A stretch of DNA of 23,479 nucleotides from a virus, in IMG/VR virus record IMGVR_UViG_3300036045_000064, positions 1 to 23,479 of that record. One strand, given 5' to 3'. Both the position numbers and the translations under genes were made by a program. Positions 1 to 7,835 of this stretch are shown here, piece by piece (positions within the stretch are counted from its first letter, which is position 1; each line of letters opens with the position of its first letter). The notes under the pieces are model-generated. The model was given only the letters and a program-made list of their open reading frames with translations. It ran no database searches and was not told where the DNA came from.

Positions 1-208
1 CCCAGGGGATCTCCGTCACTAGGCTTGTCGCTTGTTCAGCCAGACCCCCCAGCGTGGTTTTGGCATCAGTAAAGTAGTCGGCCCAGGGGATCTCCGTCAC
101 TAGGCTTGTCGCTTGTTCAGCCAGACCCCCCAGCGTGGTTTTGGCATCAGTAAAGTAGTCGGCCCAGGGGATCTCCGTCACTAGGCTTGTCGCTTGTTCA
201 GCCAGACC
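1..208. repeat. 81-bp perfect tandem repeat, at least 2.57 copies
   Basis: Units begin at 1, 82 and 163. The third copy diverges after 208. The copies are identical at the DNA level and the period is 27 codons, so the tape-measure frame is kept. Each unit encodes GLAEQATSLV followed by TEIPWADYF and TDAKTTLG. Copies without any synonymous change point to recent expansion. The window starts inside the repeat, so the true copy number is unknown and may have been collapsed in assembly. Confidence 0.95.
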
Positions 209-1870
209 ATCAAAGGTCTCGGACGCATTGCTCATGGTGCTTGACCAGTCAATGCGATTAAACGCTTGCAGAATCGATTGGCGCAGCCCACCCAGATCAA
301 ACTCGGTCAAGCCAAACGAGATCTCCATACCGAATAAGCCAGAAACCAGCCCCAGCGCTGAACGCACGTCTTGCACAGATCGCAGCGCCGCAGCCACCCT
401 TGTCGCGCCCGCCACCAGCCGTGGTGTTGCTGCGGCAAAACGCTGACTGATAGTTGCCATGTATCCGCCTACACTCGCAGCAACATCCATGATCAGTGGC
501 GATAAGTCCGACAACACGCTGGTGGCGCTTTGGTAAAGCGTGCGCAGCGATGGATCAAGTTCGTCGCCAACGGCCAAACTCAAACCTTCTAGCACGCTTT
601 GAAAGCGATCCATGTCGCCCGCCAGGTTGTCCGTGCGCACCTGGGCCGACTGCATGGCATCCGTGCCGCCCAGTGTCTCCAGCAATTTGGCAAACTCTTC
701 CTCGGTGTATCCAGCCAACGCCGCCGCCGTGCGCATGGCGTCGCTGCCAAAGATCAGCGACAGGTAGTGGTTTTTCTCCTCTTCGGTCAAGGCGCGCGTG
801 GTGGCAACCGACTTGCCCTGGATGCCGGCCAGTTCGTTATACTCAGCCTGCATAGCCTCCAGCTCACGGTTCAGTCGGTCAATGCTGACCGCCTTGTCCT
901 GCTCGCTCTGCGCCACCCCGGCAATTCCGCTCTGGTAATCGGCCAGCTTGGAGCGTGCCCTGCCAATGCGCTCTCCCAAACTGTCCATGCGCTCGGCTTG
1001 TTCGGCGGTGCGCCCGCCCACTGTGCTATAGGTAGTGATCTGCCCCTCAAACACACTGTTCAGCTCGCCGGCAATCTCGGCCATGCCCTTCATCGAGCCG
1101 TCGGCGTTGAAAAACTCCAAGCCGAGATCCCGCATGGCGGACGAGGCTTCTTTGCTTTGGGGCACAAGCCGCTGCAAAAACGTCTTGTAGGATGTACCCG
1201 CGTCACTACCGGATGAAAACAGTGACGACGTCGCCGTGATGCTTGCGTTAAAATCCTCAAACGAAACGCCCAGACTGGCCGCCACGCCACCGCCCTGGGC
1301 CAGCGCCAGCGCATAATCGTTGATGCCAAATTTGGACGAGTTGACTACGCCGGTGATGCCATTGACCGCGGTCATCATCTCATCGGCCTGAATGCCAAAG
1401 ATCGACATAGTGTCGCTGGCCACCGTGGCCGCAGTAGCAAACTGCGCGCCGGTAGCGTTGGCCAGCGACACCGTCCCTTCGGCCGCACCCCCCATTACAT
1501 CTTGCAGCGTCAGGCCATTGGCAACCAACTCGTTGATTGCTTCAGCCGCCTCGACCGACGTGACAGTCAAATTGGGGTCCATCCCCAAATCCATCACCAG
1601 CTCTTTAAGCGCTGCCACCTCCTCTTTGCTGCCACCCGCTAAGGCTGTTGTGCCAGAGATGGCCGCGTTTAGTTCGGCTGCGCCCATAGCAGCATCCCAC
1701 AGTCCGCCACCCACTGCGCCCACCGCACCGACCGCGCCAGAAATACCGCTGGCCAGCAAATTGCCCGCCGCAAACTCACCGATCCGTTGCAGCGAACCGG
1801 TGACGTTGTTCAGTTGACCGCTGGCGCGGTCTTCGCCTTCCACGACGATGCGGATTTTGTATTCGGCCAT
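1..1870 (-). CDS. Tail tape measure protein, C-terminus cut by window edge
   Basis: This frame is open from ATG 1868-1870 to the left edge, giving about 623 residues without a stop. The N-terminal start MAEYKIRIVVEG and the block around residues 85-190 (EAAEAINELV, MGGAAEGTVSL, TMSIFGIQADEM) resemble the TP901-type tape-measure core. A helical, Gln- and Glu-rich segment follows, then 27-residue tandem repeats at the left edge. The family sets tail length and is ejected with the DNA. It lies directly after the tail chaperone genes, the usual position. The start is 3 bp downstream of the chaperone stop. The 3' end lies outside the window. Confidence 0.93.
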   Translation of the reverse strand, partial: MAEYKIRIVVEGEDRASGQLNNVTGSLQRIGEFAAGNLLASGISGAVGAVGAVGGGLWDAAMGAAELNAAISGTTALAGGSKEEVAALKELVMDLGMDPNLTVTSVEAAEAINELVANGLTLQDVMGGAAEGTVSLANATGAQFATAATVASDTMSIFGIQADEMMTAVNGITGVVNSSKFGINDYALALAQGGGVAASLGVSFEDFNASITATSSLFSSGSDAGTSYKTFLQRLVPQSKEASSAMRDLGLEFFNADGSMKGMAEIAGELNSVFEGQITTYSTVGGRTAEQAERMDSLGERIGRARSKLADYQSGIAGVAQSEQDKAVSIDRLNRELEAMQAEYNELAGIQGKSVATTRALTEEEKNHYLSLIFGSDAMRTAAALAGYTEEEFAKLLETLGGTDAMQSAQVRTDNLAGDMDRFQSVLEGLSLAVGDELDPSLRTLYQSATSVLSDLSPLIMDVAASVGGYMATISQRFAAATPRLVAGATRVAAALRSVQDVRSALGLVSGLFGMEISFGLTEFDLGGLRQSILQAFNRIDWSSTMSNASETFDGLAEQATSLVTEIPWADYFTDAKTTLGGLAEQATSLVTEIPWADYFTDAKTTLGGLAEQATSLVTEIPW

Positions 1871-1873
1871 TTG

Positions 1874-2119
1874 CTATTTCTTATTCTTAAACGCATCGAG
1901 TTCTTCGCGCCACACCCTGCGCCGTTCCCACCACACCTCGCTGCATTCTTCCACCAACCGCCATGGCGGAATGTGCCAATCGTCGGCAGCCTGCAGCACG
2001 GACACCCACGGCGGCACCTGATCGCTCTGCTTGCGCAGCCAGGCCCGGATCAGTCGCCGTTCGGAGGAGGGACTGCACCACCGTTGCTGCTGCCTACTGC
2101 GCGTTGCAGATTGATCCAC
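1874..2119 (-). CDS. Tail assembly chaperone T-part (probable frameshift extension)
   Basis: This 81-residue frame overlaps the end of the preceding small tail gene by 70 bp in the -1 frame and stops just before the tape measure. Its sequence is rich in Trp and charge (WLRKQSDQVPPW, WERRRVWREEL). In many siphoviruses the gene before the tape measure is made as G and as a G-T fusion by -1 frameshifting, and the position and size fit. I see no textbook X-XXY-YYZ heptamer; the CCT-CCT-CCG run near 2055-2065 is the only candidate I noticed. An independent start at ATG 2117-2119 is also possible. Confidence 0.6.
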   Translation of the reverse strand: MDQSATRSRQQQRWCSPSSERRLIRAWLRKQSDQVPPWVSVLQAADDWHIPPWRLVEECSEVWWERRRVWREELDAFKNKK

Positions 2120-2343
2120 TCCGCTCTAGACATTGCCATCAGCACTGCCCGTACATCCGCACCTTCTGGCGCGTGGATTTCGCATTCACTCAACACAAAA
2201 TCGATGAGTTGATTGTACGCGCGCGCTACATCTTGACTGGTGCGCGCGTTTACAAGCGCCTCTTCCAACTCAATAATAGCCATGAATCGCTGCAAAAAGC
2301 CGGCTTTGTGTTGGTCTGGCGGAAGAATTGTAATTTCCTGCAT
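2050..2343 (-). CDS. Tail assembly chaperone G-like protein
   Basis: A 97-residue, mostly helical, acidic protein (IIELEEALVNAR, YNQLIDFVLSE) with a loose tail ending in NGGAVPPPNGD. It sits between the major tail protein and the tape measure, where lambda-type gpG chaperones are found. Those proteins coat the tape measure during tail assembly. The assignment rests on position, size and overlap with the T-part frame, since sequence similarity in this family is weak. The start is ATG 2341-2343, 7 bp after the major tail gene ends. Confidence 0.65.
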   Translation of the reverse strand: MQEITILPPDQHKAGFLQRFMAIIELEEALVNARTSQDVARAYNQLIDFVLSECEIHAPEGADVRAVLMAMSRAEWINLQRAVGSSNGGAVPPPNGD

Positions 2344-2350
2344 GTTTCTC

Positions 2351-3319
2351 CTACGTCAATGTTGCCAGCGCGTTTACGCTGCGAATTTTTAGCCAGTTGC
2401 CAAAGGCGGCGTGATAGGTGCGCTTCATCGAGAAATTTACCGTCACCACGCCGTCGTCGTCGTCAAACAGCTCAATATCGTCTTGGATTGTGCCAGCGAA
2501 TTGGAAGCGCAAACTCTTAGTGCCGCTGCTTGCTGTCCACTGCACTTGCCGCTGCGCCAACGCCGCAATTGCTGCATCGATGATCGCTTTGCTGGTGGCG
2601 TTAAACTCCAAACCCATTTTGAGTTCGCCATCCCAGGGCTTTTCAACATAGCTGGAGCCGTACAACGAACCAAAACAGGCCCTGGCTGCCCGGTCCGGCT
2701 TAACGCTCAACTCCAGCGACCGCACTACGCAGTTGCCGATCGCTGTTGTGCCCATTGTGCCTGCCCAGGCATCGATGGCGATAGCGTTCAGATGCTCGCT
2801 GGTGATCGCCTGCACGGTAGGCGTCGCCAGCGCCTCCAGCGCATCCGTGGCCAAACTGCGCCCGATCAGATCGCCGTTGACCATCATTTCCTTGCTTGGC
2901 TCAAATTTGAAGGTCAACCCTGCCGACAACGCACCCACCATCTGATACGCCCCCACCGGCGTGTCACCGTAGACCAGTGACAAAATGCGCGGGGTGGGGG
3001 CCACCGTAGTTGGCGCAGCGTAGTCACGCGTGTACGGCCCGGCGCCACTGGGCGTCGCCTGGCCAAAAAGATTGTCCAGCCAGTAGCAGATATGCTCATA
3101 GCTGCCCCAGCTCTCAAACGACCCCGCCGCGCTGATGCCCTGCAAAATTGCCAGATCGCCGCCAGCCAGACCTTGCACAAGGTCTTCAAGCACATCAACC
3201 TTGTTGGCACTCCGCACTTTCAGCGAGGTAATACCGCGCAGACCTACTGTCGGGGTTACGCCCGTGGCATACACACTCTGCGTACCCGCCTGGGCGCGCA
3301 ACTCCGTCGTCATGGTCAT
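2351..3319 (-). CDS. Major tail (tube) protein
   Basis: A 322-residue protein beginning MTMTTELRAQAG. It has the alternating strand pattern and Gly/Thr-rich composition of siphovirus tail-tube proteins, for example the segment GLTFKFEPSKEMMVNGDLIG. It follows the tail terminator and connector genes and precedes the chaperones and tape measure, so position supports the call strongly. Its start overlaps the stop of the upstream 63-residue gene by 4 bp (ATGA type), which suggests translational coupling. Many copies should assemble into the tube around the tape measure. Confidence 0.8.
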   Translation of the reverse strand: MTMTTELRAQAGTQSVYATGVTPTVGLRGITSLKVRSANKVDVLEDLVQGLAGGDLAILQGISAAGSFESWGSYEHICYWLDNLFGQATPSGAGPYTRDYAAPTTVAPTPRILSLVYGDTPVGAYQMVGALSAGLTFKFEPSKEMMVNGDLIGRSLATDALEALATPTVQAITSEHLNAIAIDAWAGTMGTTAIGNCVVRSLELSVKPDRAARACFGSLYGSSYVEKPWDGELKMGLEFNATSKAIIDAAIAALAQRQVQWTASSGTKSLRFQFAGTIQDDIELFDDDDGVVTVNFSMKRTYHAAFGNWLKIRSVNALATLT

Positions 3320-3507
3320 GGCACACCTTCTTTCCGCTTGGGCAGCGGCGGTTCAACTGCATCCAAAACCGGCGCAGGCGCAAATAATTGGTTTGCCAGC
3401 AGCGCCGCCTGCGTCGCTGCTGGCAAGGCCGCCCACTCCTCTGCGCTCAAATCGCGCATCGGTATTCCCGGCCAGTACATTGTGCCATCGCCGATATAGT
3501 GCATCAT
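3316..3507 (-). CDS. Small unknown protein between tail terminator and tail tube
   Basis: A 63-residue protein starting at ATG 3505-3507, with a second ATG directly after. It overlaps the preceding stop and the next start by 4 bp each, so it is locked into the late operon. The sequence has WPGIPMRDLSAEEW and a Pro- and Lys-rich C-terminus (PPLPKRKEGVP). Small proteins of this layout, with an AEEWAAL helix, occur in phage tail modules, but I do not recognise the family and assign no function. Confidence 0.7.
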   Translation of the reverse strand: MMHYIGDGTMYWPGIPMRDLSAEEWAALPAATQAALLANQLFAPAPVLDAVEPPLPKRKEGVP

Positions 3508-3959
3508 CCAAAGATCTCCAGTTCCACCGGGATCAGCTCCCGACGATAATTTACGCCACCATCTGAGACGCTGCCCAGATCGGTGAGCTCGTCTTCCGCA
3601 TAAGTGCAACGCTCCCAGTACCCTGGGGCCGTGCTGTTTTCCAACACCACATCAGCAATCGCCGACTCGCACGCATCGAGCGCATCCTCGGCCTGAGCTT
3701 CCGTCCAGCCAGTCAGCGGATCGGCGTAGCGCACAAACAGATACACGTTGAGCCGCACAGTGCTCTGCCAGCATTCGCCCAGGCTGGCTCGCTGTCGCAA
3801 GATCGGCCCACTGGCAACCACCACTACCACCCCAGCGTCGCGAAAATCACCTACCAGGTGATCGTAAACAGCCTGCGCCGGTTTGCCTGTGCCCACCAGC
3901 GCCGCCTGCAGCAGCGCAGCAAAGTGTTTGCGCACCGGTGCGCGCGAAGCGCTACTCAC
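3504..3959 (-). CDS. Tail terminator / tail completion-like protein
   Basis: A 151-residue alpha/beta protein beginning MSSASRAPVRKHFAALLQ. It has a strand-rich core (VVVVVASGPIL, STVRLNVYLFVRY) and a C-terminal ELIPVELEIFG. Order (connector, head-closure, neck protein, then this, then tail tube) and size match the tail terminator (gpU-like) slot. It starts at GTG 3957-3959, overlapping the upstream stop as GTGA. The identification rests on synteny plus general fold pattern; no catalytic residues are expected. Confidence 0.6.
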   Translation of the reverse strand: MSSASRAPVRKHFAALLQAALVGTGKPAQAVYDHLVGDFRDAGVVVVVASGPILRQRASLGECWQSTVRLNVYLFVRYADPLTGWTEAQAEDALDACESAIADVVLENSTAPGYWERCTYAEDELTDLGSVSDGGVNYRRELIPVELEIFG

Positions 3960-4330
3960 GCGAAGTATCTCCGCAACATCGCCGCAGCTTCGTTGCCTGC
4001 CGTCGCGCCCGCCTCTTCCACCGTGCGCGCATAAAACGCATGAGCACCGCCGCGGCGGTGCTCATGCGGACCATAGATCGCTGGACGCTGGCCGTCGCCG
4101 CGCTGCGCACCCGGGTCGATGTAAATTTCACCGCGGTTCCCGTAGAGACCCATGCGGTGACTGGCACGCAATGCACCAGTATCCACATGGGTGATCTGCA
4201 CCGCGTGCCGGTAAAGCACCGTCAGCGCAGTTTTGACTGCACTGCCCATGCCGCTTTCGGGCTTAGTGGCCTCGATCGCCCGCACCATGGCCGCTTGAGC
4301 GGTCTCGATACCGTAAATGGACACACTCAT
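3956..4330 (-). CDS. Neck / HK97 gp10-like head-tail joining protein
   Basis: A 124-residue protein starting at ATG 4328-4330 (MSVSIYGIETAQAAMV), overlapping the upstream stop by 4 bp. It contains HVDTGALRASHRM and a C-terminal EEAGATAGNEAAAMLRRYFA. The pattern of an N-terminal helix, a DTGxLRxS motif and a closing helix is typical of HK97 gp10-like minor neck or tail components. The neighbours on both sides are head-tail connectors, which supports the call. A longer reading upstream exists but would overlap the whole preceding gene, so I reject it. Confidence 0.75.
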   Translation of the reverse strand: MSVSIYGIETAQAAMVRAIEATKPESGMGSAVKTALTVLYRHAVQITHVDTGALRASHRMGLYGNRGEIYIDPGAQRGDGQRPAIYGPHEHRRGGAHAFYARTVEEAGATAGNEAAAMLRRYFA

Positions 4331-4659
4331 CGCTTTAGATCCTCCAGCACCAGTGCATAGTAGGTGTCCCCCCCATCTACAAATGTGCCAAGTAGCTCGT
4401 GCGGCGTGCGCAGATCCAGCCGCTGACGTAGCTCTGGATCTATCGGATCTAACGGCGTGCATTTGATGCCTGTCAGCACAGCAACCAACTCTCCGCGTCG
4501 TCCACTCGAAAGCGCCGGCGCGCGTTTGGTGCTGGCCGTTACGGTCATCAGCCGTCGCGCCGCCCGGCCGCGCTCCCACGCCCACGCTGCACAACTGCGG
4601 ATCGGATACTCTTTGCCCCCAGCAACCAGGTAGTCGCCCTCACGAAGATCAAGCGCCAT
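4327..4659 (-). CDS. Head-closure (stopper)-like protein
   Basis: A 110-residue protein with an early beta core (LREGDYLVAGGKEYPIRSC) and a late TYYALVLEDLKR strand. It lies between the adaptor-like protein and the gp10-like neck protein, which is where stopper proteins of the gp16/FII type sit. Its ATG at 4657-4659 begins where the preceding gene stops, and its end overlaps the next start by 4 bp. Function is inferred from synteny and size. Confidence 0.6.
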   Translation of the reverse strand: MALDLREGDYLVAGGKEYPIRSCAAWAWERGRAARRLMTVTASTKRAPALSSGRRGELVAVLTGIKCTPLDPIDPELRQRLDLRTPHELLGTFVDGGDTYYALVLEDLKR

Positions 4660-5042
4660 TATTGCAACCTGTACGCCTGGTGGTAGCCGTCATCGCGCGC
4701 GGGTGCAAGGGCATAGCCCGTCCCCGCGCTTTCTGCCCCTCCACCGCCCTCCGCCAACGCCTGATAACGTGCCGCCACCTGCGACAACGCCTCTTTGCGT
4801 GGCCCTACGGTCACATCAGCCAGCGTGGCCCAGCGCGCAGCCAACGTGCGATAGAGCAGCGTGGCGGCTTCCTGCGGGTTGTCGCCGGTCAGTGCCAGCG
4901 CCAGCAAGATTTCGTTGTCCTGGAGATTGCTTCCGTCCGGCAGTGGTCCGGCATCCTCCACGGTGTCGCCAAGAAAGAGTCGGGTGCGGCTGACTAGCAC
5001 GGTTTGCGCCGACGCGCTCTCCAGGTTGTAGCTGAACGCCAT
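4659..5042 (-). CDS. Head-tail connector (adaptor)-like protein
   Basis: A 127-residue helical protein. The segments TVLVSRTRLFLGD, NEILLALALTGDNPQEAATLLYRTLAARWATLADVTVG and QVAARYQALAEGG follow the helix pattern of HK97 gp6-like adaptors, which ring the portal. It starts one base inside the previous stop (TAATG), so it is translationally coupled to the small gene after the capsid. The C-terminus is Gly- and Tyr-rich. Confidence 0.7.
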   Translation of the reverse strand: MAFSYNLESASAQTVLVSRTRLFLGDTVEDAGPLPDGSNLQDNEILLALALTGDNPQEAATLLYRTLAARWATLADVTVGPRKEALSQVAARYQALAEGGGGAESAGTGYALAPARDDGYHQAYRLQ

Positions 5043-5275
5043 TACACTTTGTCCTGCTCGGCCAGCGCCGTCTTGATTTTGGCCAGCGTCGCTTTGTCCA
5101 CCAGCGCCGAAAGATCAGTCGCTTGCACGTCAGCCAACGTAGGCAACCCTGCCCCAATCAGCACCGTGCGCGCCGGGAACGCCTCCGGCAGATCCACAGC
5201 GATGGGGTTGCCGTTGGCATCGTGAGGTTGACCATCCGTACCGATGTAGTACCCGCCAGCCCTAAGCTTGTTCAT
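5042..5275 (-). CDS. Small protein downstream of major capsid
   Basis: A 77-residue protein starting at ATG 5273-5275 behind a good ribosome site (GGAGCGACTT before ATG). It begins MNKLRAGGYYIGTDGQPHD and has a C-terminal helix ending AEQDKV. Small genes of this layout, with a GYYIGTDGxPHDAxGNP-type start, often follow the capsid gene in siphoviruses, with no defined function. The longer frame extending upstream would run into the capsid gene and lacks a ribosome site. Confidence 0.75.
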   Translation of the reverse strand: MNKLRAGGYYIGTDGQPHDANGNPIAVDLPEAFPARTVLIGAGLPTLADVQATDLSALVDKATLAKIKTALAEQDKV

Positions 5276-5285
5276 AAGTCGCTCC

Positions 5286-6341
5286 TTACAAAATTGCAGG
5301 ATCGGTGTAGCTGGTGCCGCCGTAGTAAAGCACGGCTCCGTTGGTGCGATTCCACACGCCAATGCCGTATTCGGCCTGCATGTACTCGGCCACCAGCGGA
5401 AACGTTTTTAGCGTGGCGGCAATCCGCAGACCCTGCAGCGCTGTGGCCGTGCGTTGCCGGTAAGCCAACGTTTTTGGCCCGGCGTTGTCCCACACAAACG
5501 CATAGTTGGCAATCGCCCAGGGCTTGACCCAGACCTCGGCGGCACCAATGATCCCAATCGCTCGGTTGTCAAGACGGGTAATGTCCAGCGTCATGGCCGG
5601 GGTGTCGGTGTTGCGGTAGATCATGCGCGGGTCAACATAAGGCTGAAACCCAGTCAGCGCCCGCCAGGCAGTTTCGTCCCCACTGGCAATGGCAATTTTG
5701 ATGGCCCCACCGTGCCCGTGCTCGACGACGTGATTGATCGCCCCGGTCACATCAGAAGCAGCCAAAGCGCCACCGGCCCGTGCCAGATAATGCGTGTGAG
5801 TGGCCCCGTTGAAGGTTTCGCCATTGGGACCATTGGGAATCGATGCGCCGTCAGCGTTGACCAGGCGTTTGACAGCCAAATCGACATTGTTGACCAAAAA
5901 ATCCCGAAAGGTGTAGTTGGCTGATGGATAGATGGCGCGTTTGATGTCGTTGTAAATGCGTCGCCAGTGCGCCCCTTCGCCGGCCAGCGTCGCCTCGGCC
6001 ATCTCGGCGGGCGTATGCACCGCAAACCAATCTTCGGTCCACCCAACCGGCCACTGAAACCGGCGCAGCGGAAAGCCCACGGTTGCCCCAGGCTGGTTGC
6101 GCTGAGTCGGCCCTCGACCATACTCGTCCACTTCAACCATCTCACCACTGACCGACGTGCCATAGATGCGCTGGCTATCAGTGGTGAATTCGACAAAACT
6201 GTCCATCATGCTCTGTACGATTTGGTTGTGCGCAGCCACATCGTTGCGCAGCACCGCCTCGATACTGTTGATGCCAAAATCGTTCACGCTTTGAAAGCGC
6301 ACGGCGAGCAAACTGGAAATATCATGCGTTCCGGTAGTCAT
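5286..6341 (-). CDS. Major capsid protein (HK97 fold likely)
   Basis: A 351-residue protein beginning MTTGTHDISSLLAVRFQSV. It has a central region rich in strands and Gly (VDEYGRGPTQRN, GFPLRRFQWPVGWTEDWF) and a late AAEVWVKPWAIANYAFVWD segment typical of capsid A-domains. It follows scaffold and decoration genes and precedes connectors, the standard head order. Many phages with this arrangement make such a capsid without an N-terminal delta domain, using a separate scaffold, and a scaffold-like gene is present upstream. The start follows a GGAGATAAACC ribosome site. Confidence 0.85.
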   Translation of the reverse strand: MTTGTHDISSLLAVRFQSVNDFGINSIEAVLRNDVAAHNQIVQSMMDSFVEFTTDSQRIYGTSVSGEMVEVDEYGRGPTQRNQPGATVGFPLRRFQWPVGWTEDWFAVHTPAEMAEATLAGEGAHWRRIYNDIKRAIYPSANYTFRDFLVNNVDLAVKRLVNADGASIPNGPNGETFNGATHTHYLARAGGALAASDVTGAINHVVEHGHGGAIKIAIASGDETAWRALTGFQPYVDPRMIYRNTDTPAMTLDITRLDNRAIGIIGAAEVWVKPWAIANYAFVWDNAGPKTLAYRQRTATALQGLRIAATLKTFPLVAEYMQAEYGIGVWNRTNGAVLYYGGTSYTDPAIL

Positions 6342-6354
6342 GGTTTATCTCCTT

Positions 6355-6756
6355 CTAGTGGCTATCCCGGATCACGCGGATGTCAGTAGCGGTGATCGCC
6401 TGTGCAACACCCACGGCGTCGCCGGTGGTAGCCGCGGTGTCAAGCCGCCCAGCGGTTGCCCCGATAAAATATTTGTCACCAGGTGTCAGGCCGCTGCTAT
6501 AGTGGAACCGCGCGCCGTCACCAAAAAGCGTGAGCGGCTCGCCCGTTTTGGCCGCCCGTGGCGAAAAGCCAACAATTTCGGCGGCCTCGTTGGCCGCTGT
6601 GCCGTTTGACATGTAAACCTTGCCATCGCTACTTTTGATGTAGCACGGTGCCGCCGAATCAATGTTTTCTCCAGCAATTAAGCCGGTGATCTGTGGCGCA
6701 AACATGCCAGTGGACGCATCCATGCTGGCCTGTGCGCTTCGCGTGACTAATGCCAT
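6355..6756 (-). CDS. Capsid decoration / stabilisation protein (DUF2190 or gpD-like)
   Basis: A 133-residue protein with segments FAPQITGLIAGENIDSAAPC, CYIKSSDGKVYM, VGFSPRAAKTGEPLTLFG and YFIGATAGRLDTAATTGDA. This all-beta, Ala/Gly-rich pattern, with a late VGVAQAITATDIRV strand, is typical of small decoration proteins that trimerise on capsid three-fold axes. It lies just before the major capsid gene, with a 13-bp gap. The start at 6756 follows the AGGAGAATTTT ribosome site. Confidence 0.75.
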   Translation of the reverse strand: MALVTRSAQASMDASTGMFAPQITGLIAGENIDSAAPCYIKSSDGKVYMSNGTAANEAAEIVGFSPRAAKTGEPLTLFGDGARFHYSSGLTPGDKYFIGATAGRLDTAATTGDAVGVAQAITATDIRVIRDSH

Positions 6757-6765
6757 AAAATTCTC

Positions 6766-7362
6766 CTATAGTGGTACATATCCACCGTTAGCACGTTTGC
6801 GCTGAACAATATCGTCTATGGTTGGTGCGCTGGTTGTGCCTCGATTCTGTGCATTGATGTTGTTGATCCCTTGAACCTGTTTGAGCAAATGCGGCTTGTT
6901 CTTTGCCAACAACTTCACGGCCTCCTCCGCGCCGGTCACTGTGTTATCCTCACCCACACTGACATTTGCCAGATCCGCCAGCTTGTACACATCCTCAGCG
7001 TCGACAAAGTCGTTTTTAGCTGCCGCCAGCAACACCGCTCCTCGAATTGCCGCCCGTCGCGCGTTTTCTTGTGTCTCCACCAGATGTTTCTCAGCGGTTT
7101 CAGCGCGAGCCAGCAATTTTTGCGCTTCGGTCTGCTCGGCCTCTTTGCGTTTGGCCTCCGCACCCTCAATCTCGTCGAGCCGTCGGCGTCGCTCTGCCGC
7201 CTCTTTGTTGGCCGCCTTAAGTGCCGCGCGCGTTTGCTCTAGTTCTGCCTGGAGTTTCTCCAACGACATCCCGTCGCTGCCTCCTCCGCTCTCGCCACCG
7301 CCAGATCCCCCGTCGGCGTTTTCATACCACCCGGCATCGCGCCAGATCCTTGTCGTGAACAT
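6766..7362 (-). CDS. Scaffold protein
   Basis: A 198-residue protein. After a Gly/Ser-rich stretch (residues 18-32) comes a long, highly charged coiled coil (LEKLQAELEQTRAALKAANK and EAKRKEAEQTEAQKLLARAE) to about residue 100. A C-terminal helical part follows, ending RKRANGGYVPL. This layout, directly upstream of decoration and capsid genes, is typical of phage capsid scaffolds. A strong ribosome site (AGGAGAAG) precedes ATG 7360-7362. The 66 bp upstream hold a 7-bp inverted repeat, AATTTGC/GCAAATT, at about 7379-7408, of unknown meaning. Confidence 0.8.
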   Translation of the reverse strand: MFTTRIWRDAGWYENADGGSGGGESGGGSDGMSLEKLQAELEQTRAALKAANKEAAERRRRLDEIEGAEAKRKEAEQTEAQKLLARAETAEKHLVETQENARRAAIRGAVLLAAAKNDFVDAEDVYKLADLANVSVGEDNTVTGAEEAVKLLAKNKPHLLKQVQGINNINAQNRGTTSAPTIDDIVQRKRANGGYVPL

Positions 7363-7428
7363 CGCGTTCTTCTCCTGAAATTTGCTTAATTGACTTTGTA
7401 TGCAAATTAGGCTGACAATCCGGCGTTG

Positions 7429-7737
7429 TCAGACAGACTGCACAAATTGCAACCCCGCCGCCACTAGCGATTGCGCCGCACTCCATGGCCGTCCAACATC
7501 AGCACTACTAATATTGCTCTTCATGAGCACCCCAGAGAGCGCGTCCAGTCGCCAATAGCGCGGCGGCTCCGAGAATCCAATGAGTTGCCACTGTATCAAC
7601 AGCGCCGCCGCCTCGCGGCTCTGCTCCGTGGCCGCCGTCGCCACGAGGATATGCGTGGCAGGCTCTTGGCCATCTGCGCTCAGATTCGGCGAGCCGAACG
7701 CGTTGCTGGCGTTGTCGCCGGGGTAGATGCCAGTCAT
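7429..7737 (-). CDS. Unknown small structural-region protein
   Basis: A 102-residue protein starting MTGIYPGDNASNAFGSPN. It is rich in Ala, Ser and Trp and ends LVAAGLQFVQSV. Its ATG overlaps the stop of the 33-residue gene upstream (ATGA), so the two are coupled. It lies between the LamG-fold protein and the scaffold. Codon use matches its neighbours. I do not recognise a family; it may be a minor virion protein. Confidence 0.6.
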   Translation of the reverse strand: MTGIYPGDNASNAFGSPNLSADGQEPATHILVATAATEQSREAAALLIQWQLIGFSEPPRYWRLDALSGVLMKSNISSADVGRPWSAAQSLVAAGLQFVQSV

Positions 7738-7835
7738 GGCGCCTGGCAGAAAATAGGCGGCACAACTGCGTTAGCGACAACACGATCAACAGCCAAAATG
7801 ATAATGTGGATCTGATGAATCCAAATTGTGCTCAT
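7734..7835 (-). CDS. 33-residue hydrophobic peptide in the head operon
   Basis: A short frame starting MSTIWIHQIHIIILAVDRVV. Its ATG (7833-7835) overlaps the stop of the LamG gene and its stop overlaps the next start, both in ATGA fashion. A GGAAACAATTCT stretch precedes it. The N-terminal half is hydrophobic enough for a weak membrane segment. The double coupling makes a real gene plausible, although its length alone would not. Function unknown. Confidence 0.45.
   Translation of the reverse strand: MSTIWIHQIHIIILAVDRVVANAVVPPIFCQAP

Noticed and set aside
599-1216. Long plus-strand open frames across the tape measure and other late genes
   Set aside because: They mirror the minus-strand codon pattern, lack ribosome sites and encode low-quality sequence; all convincing genes here lie on the minus strand.
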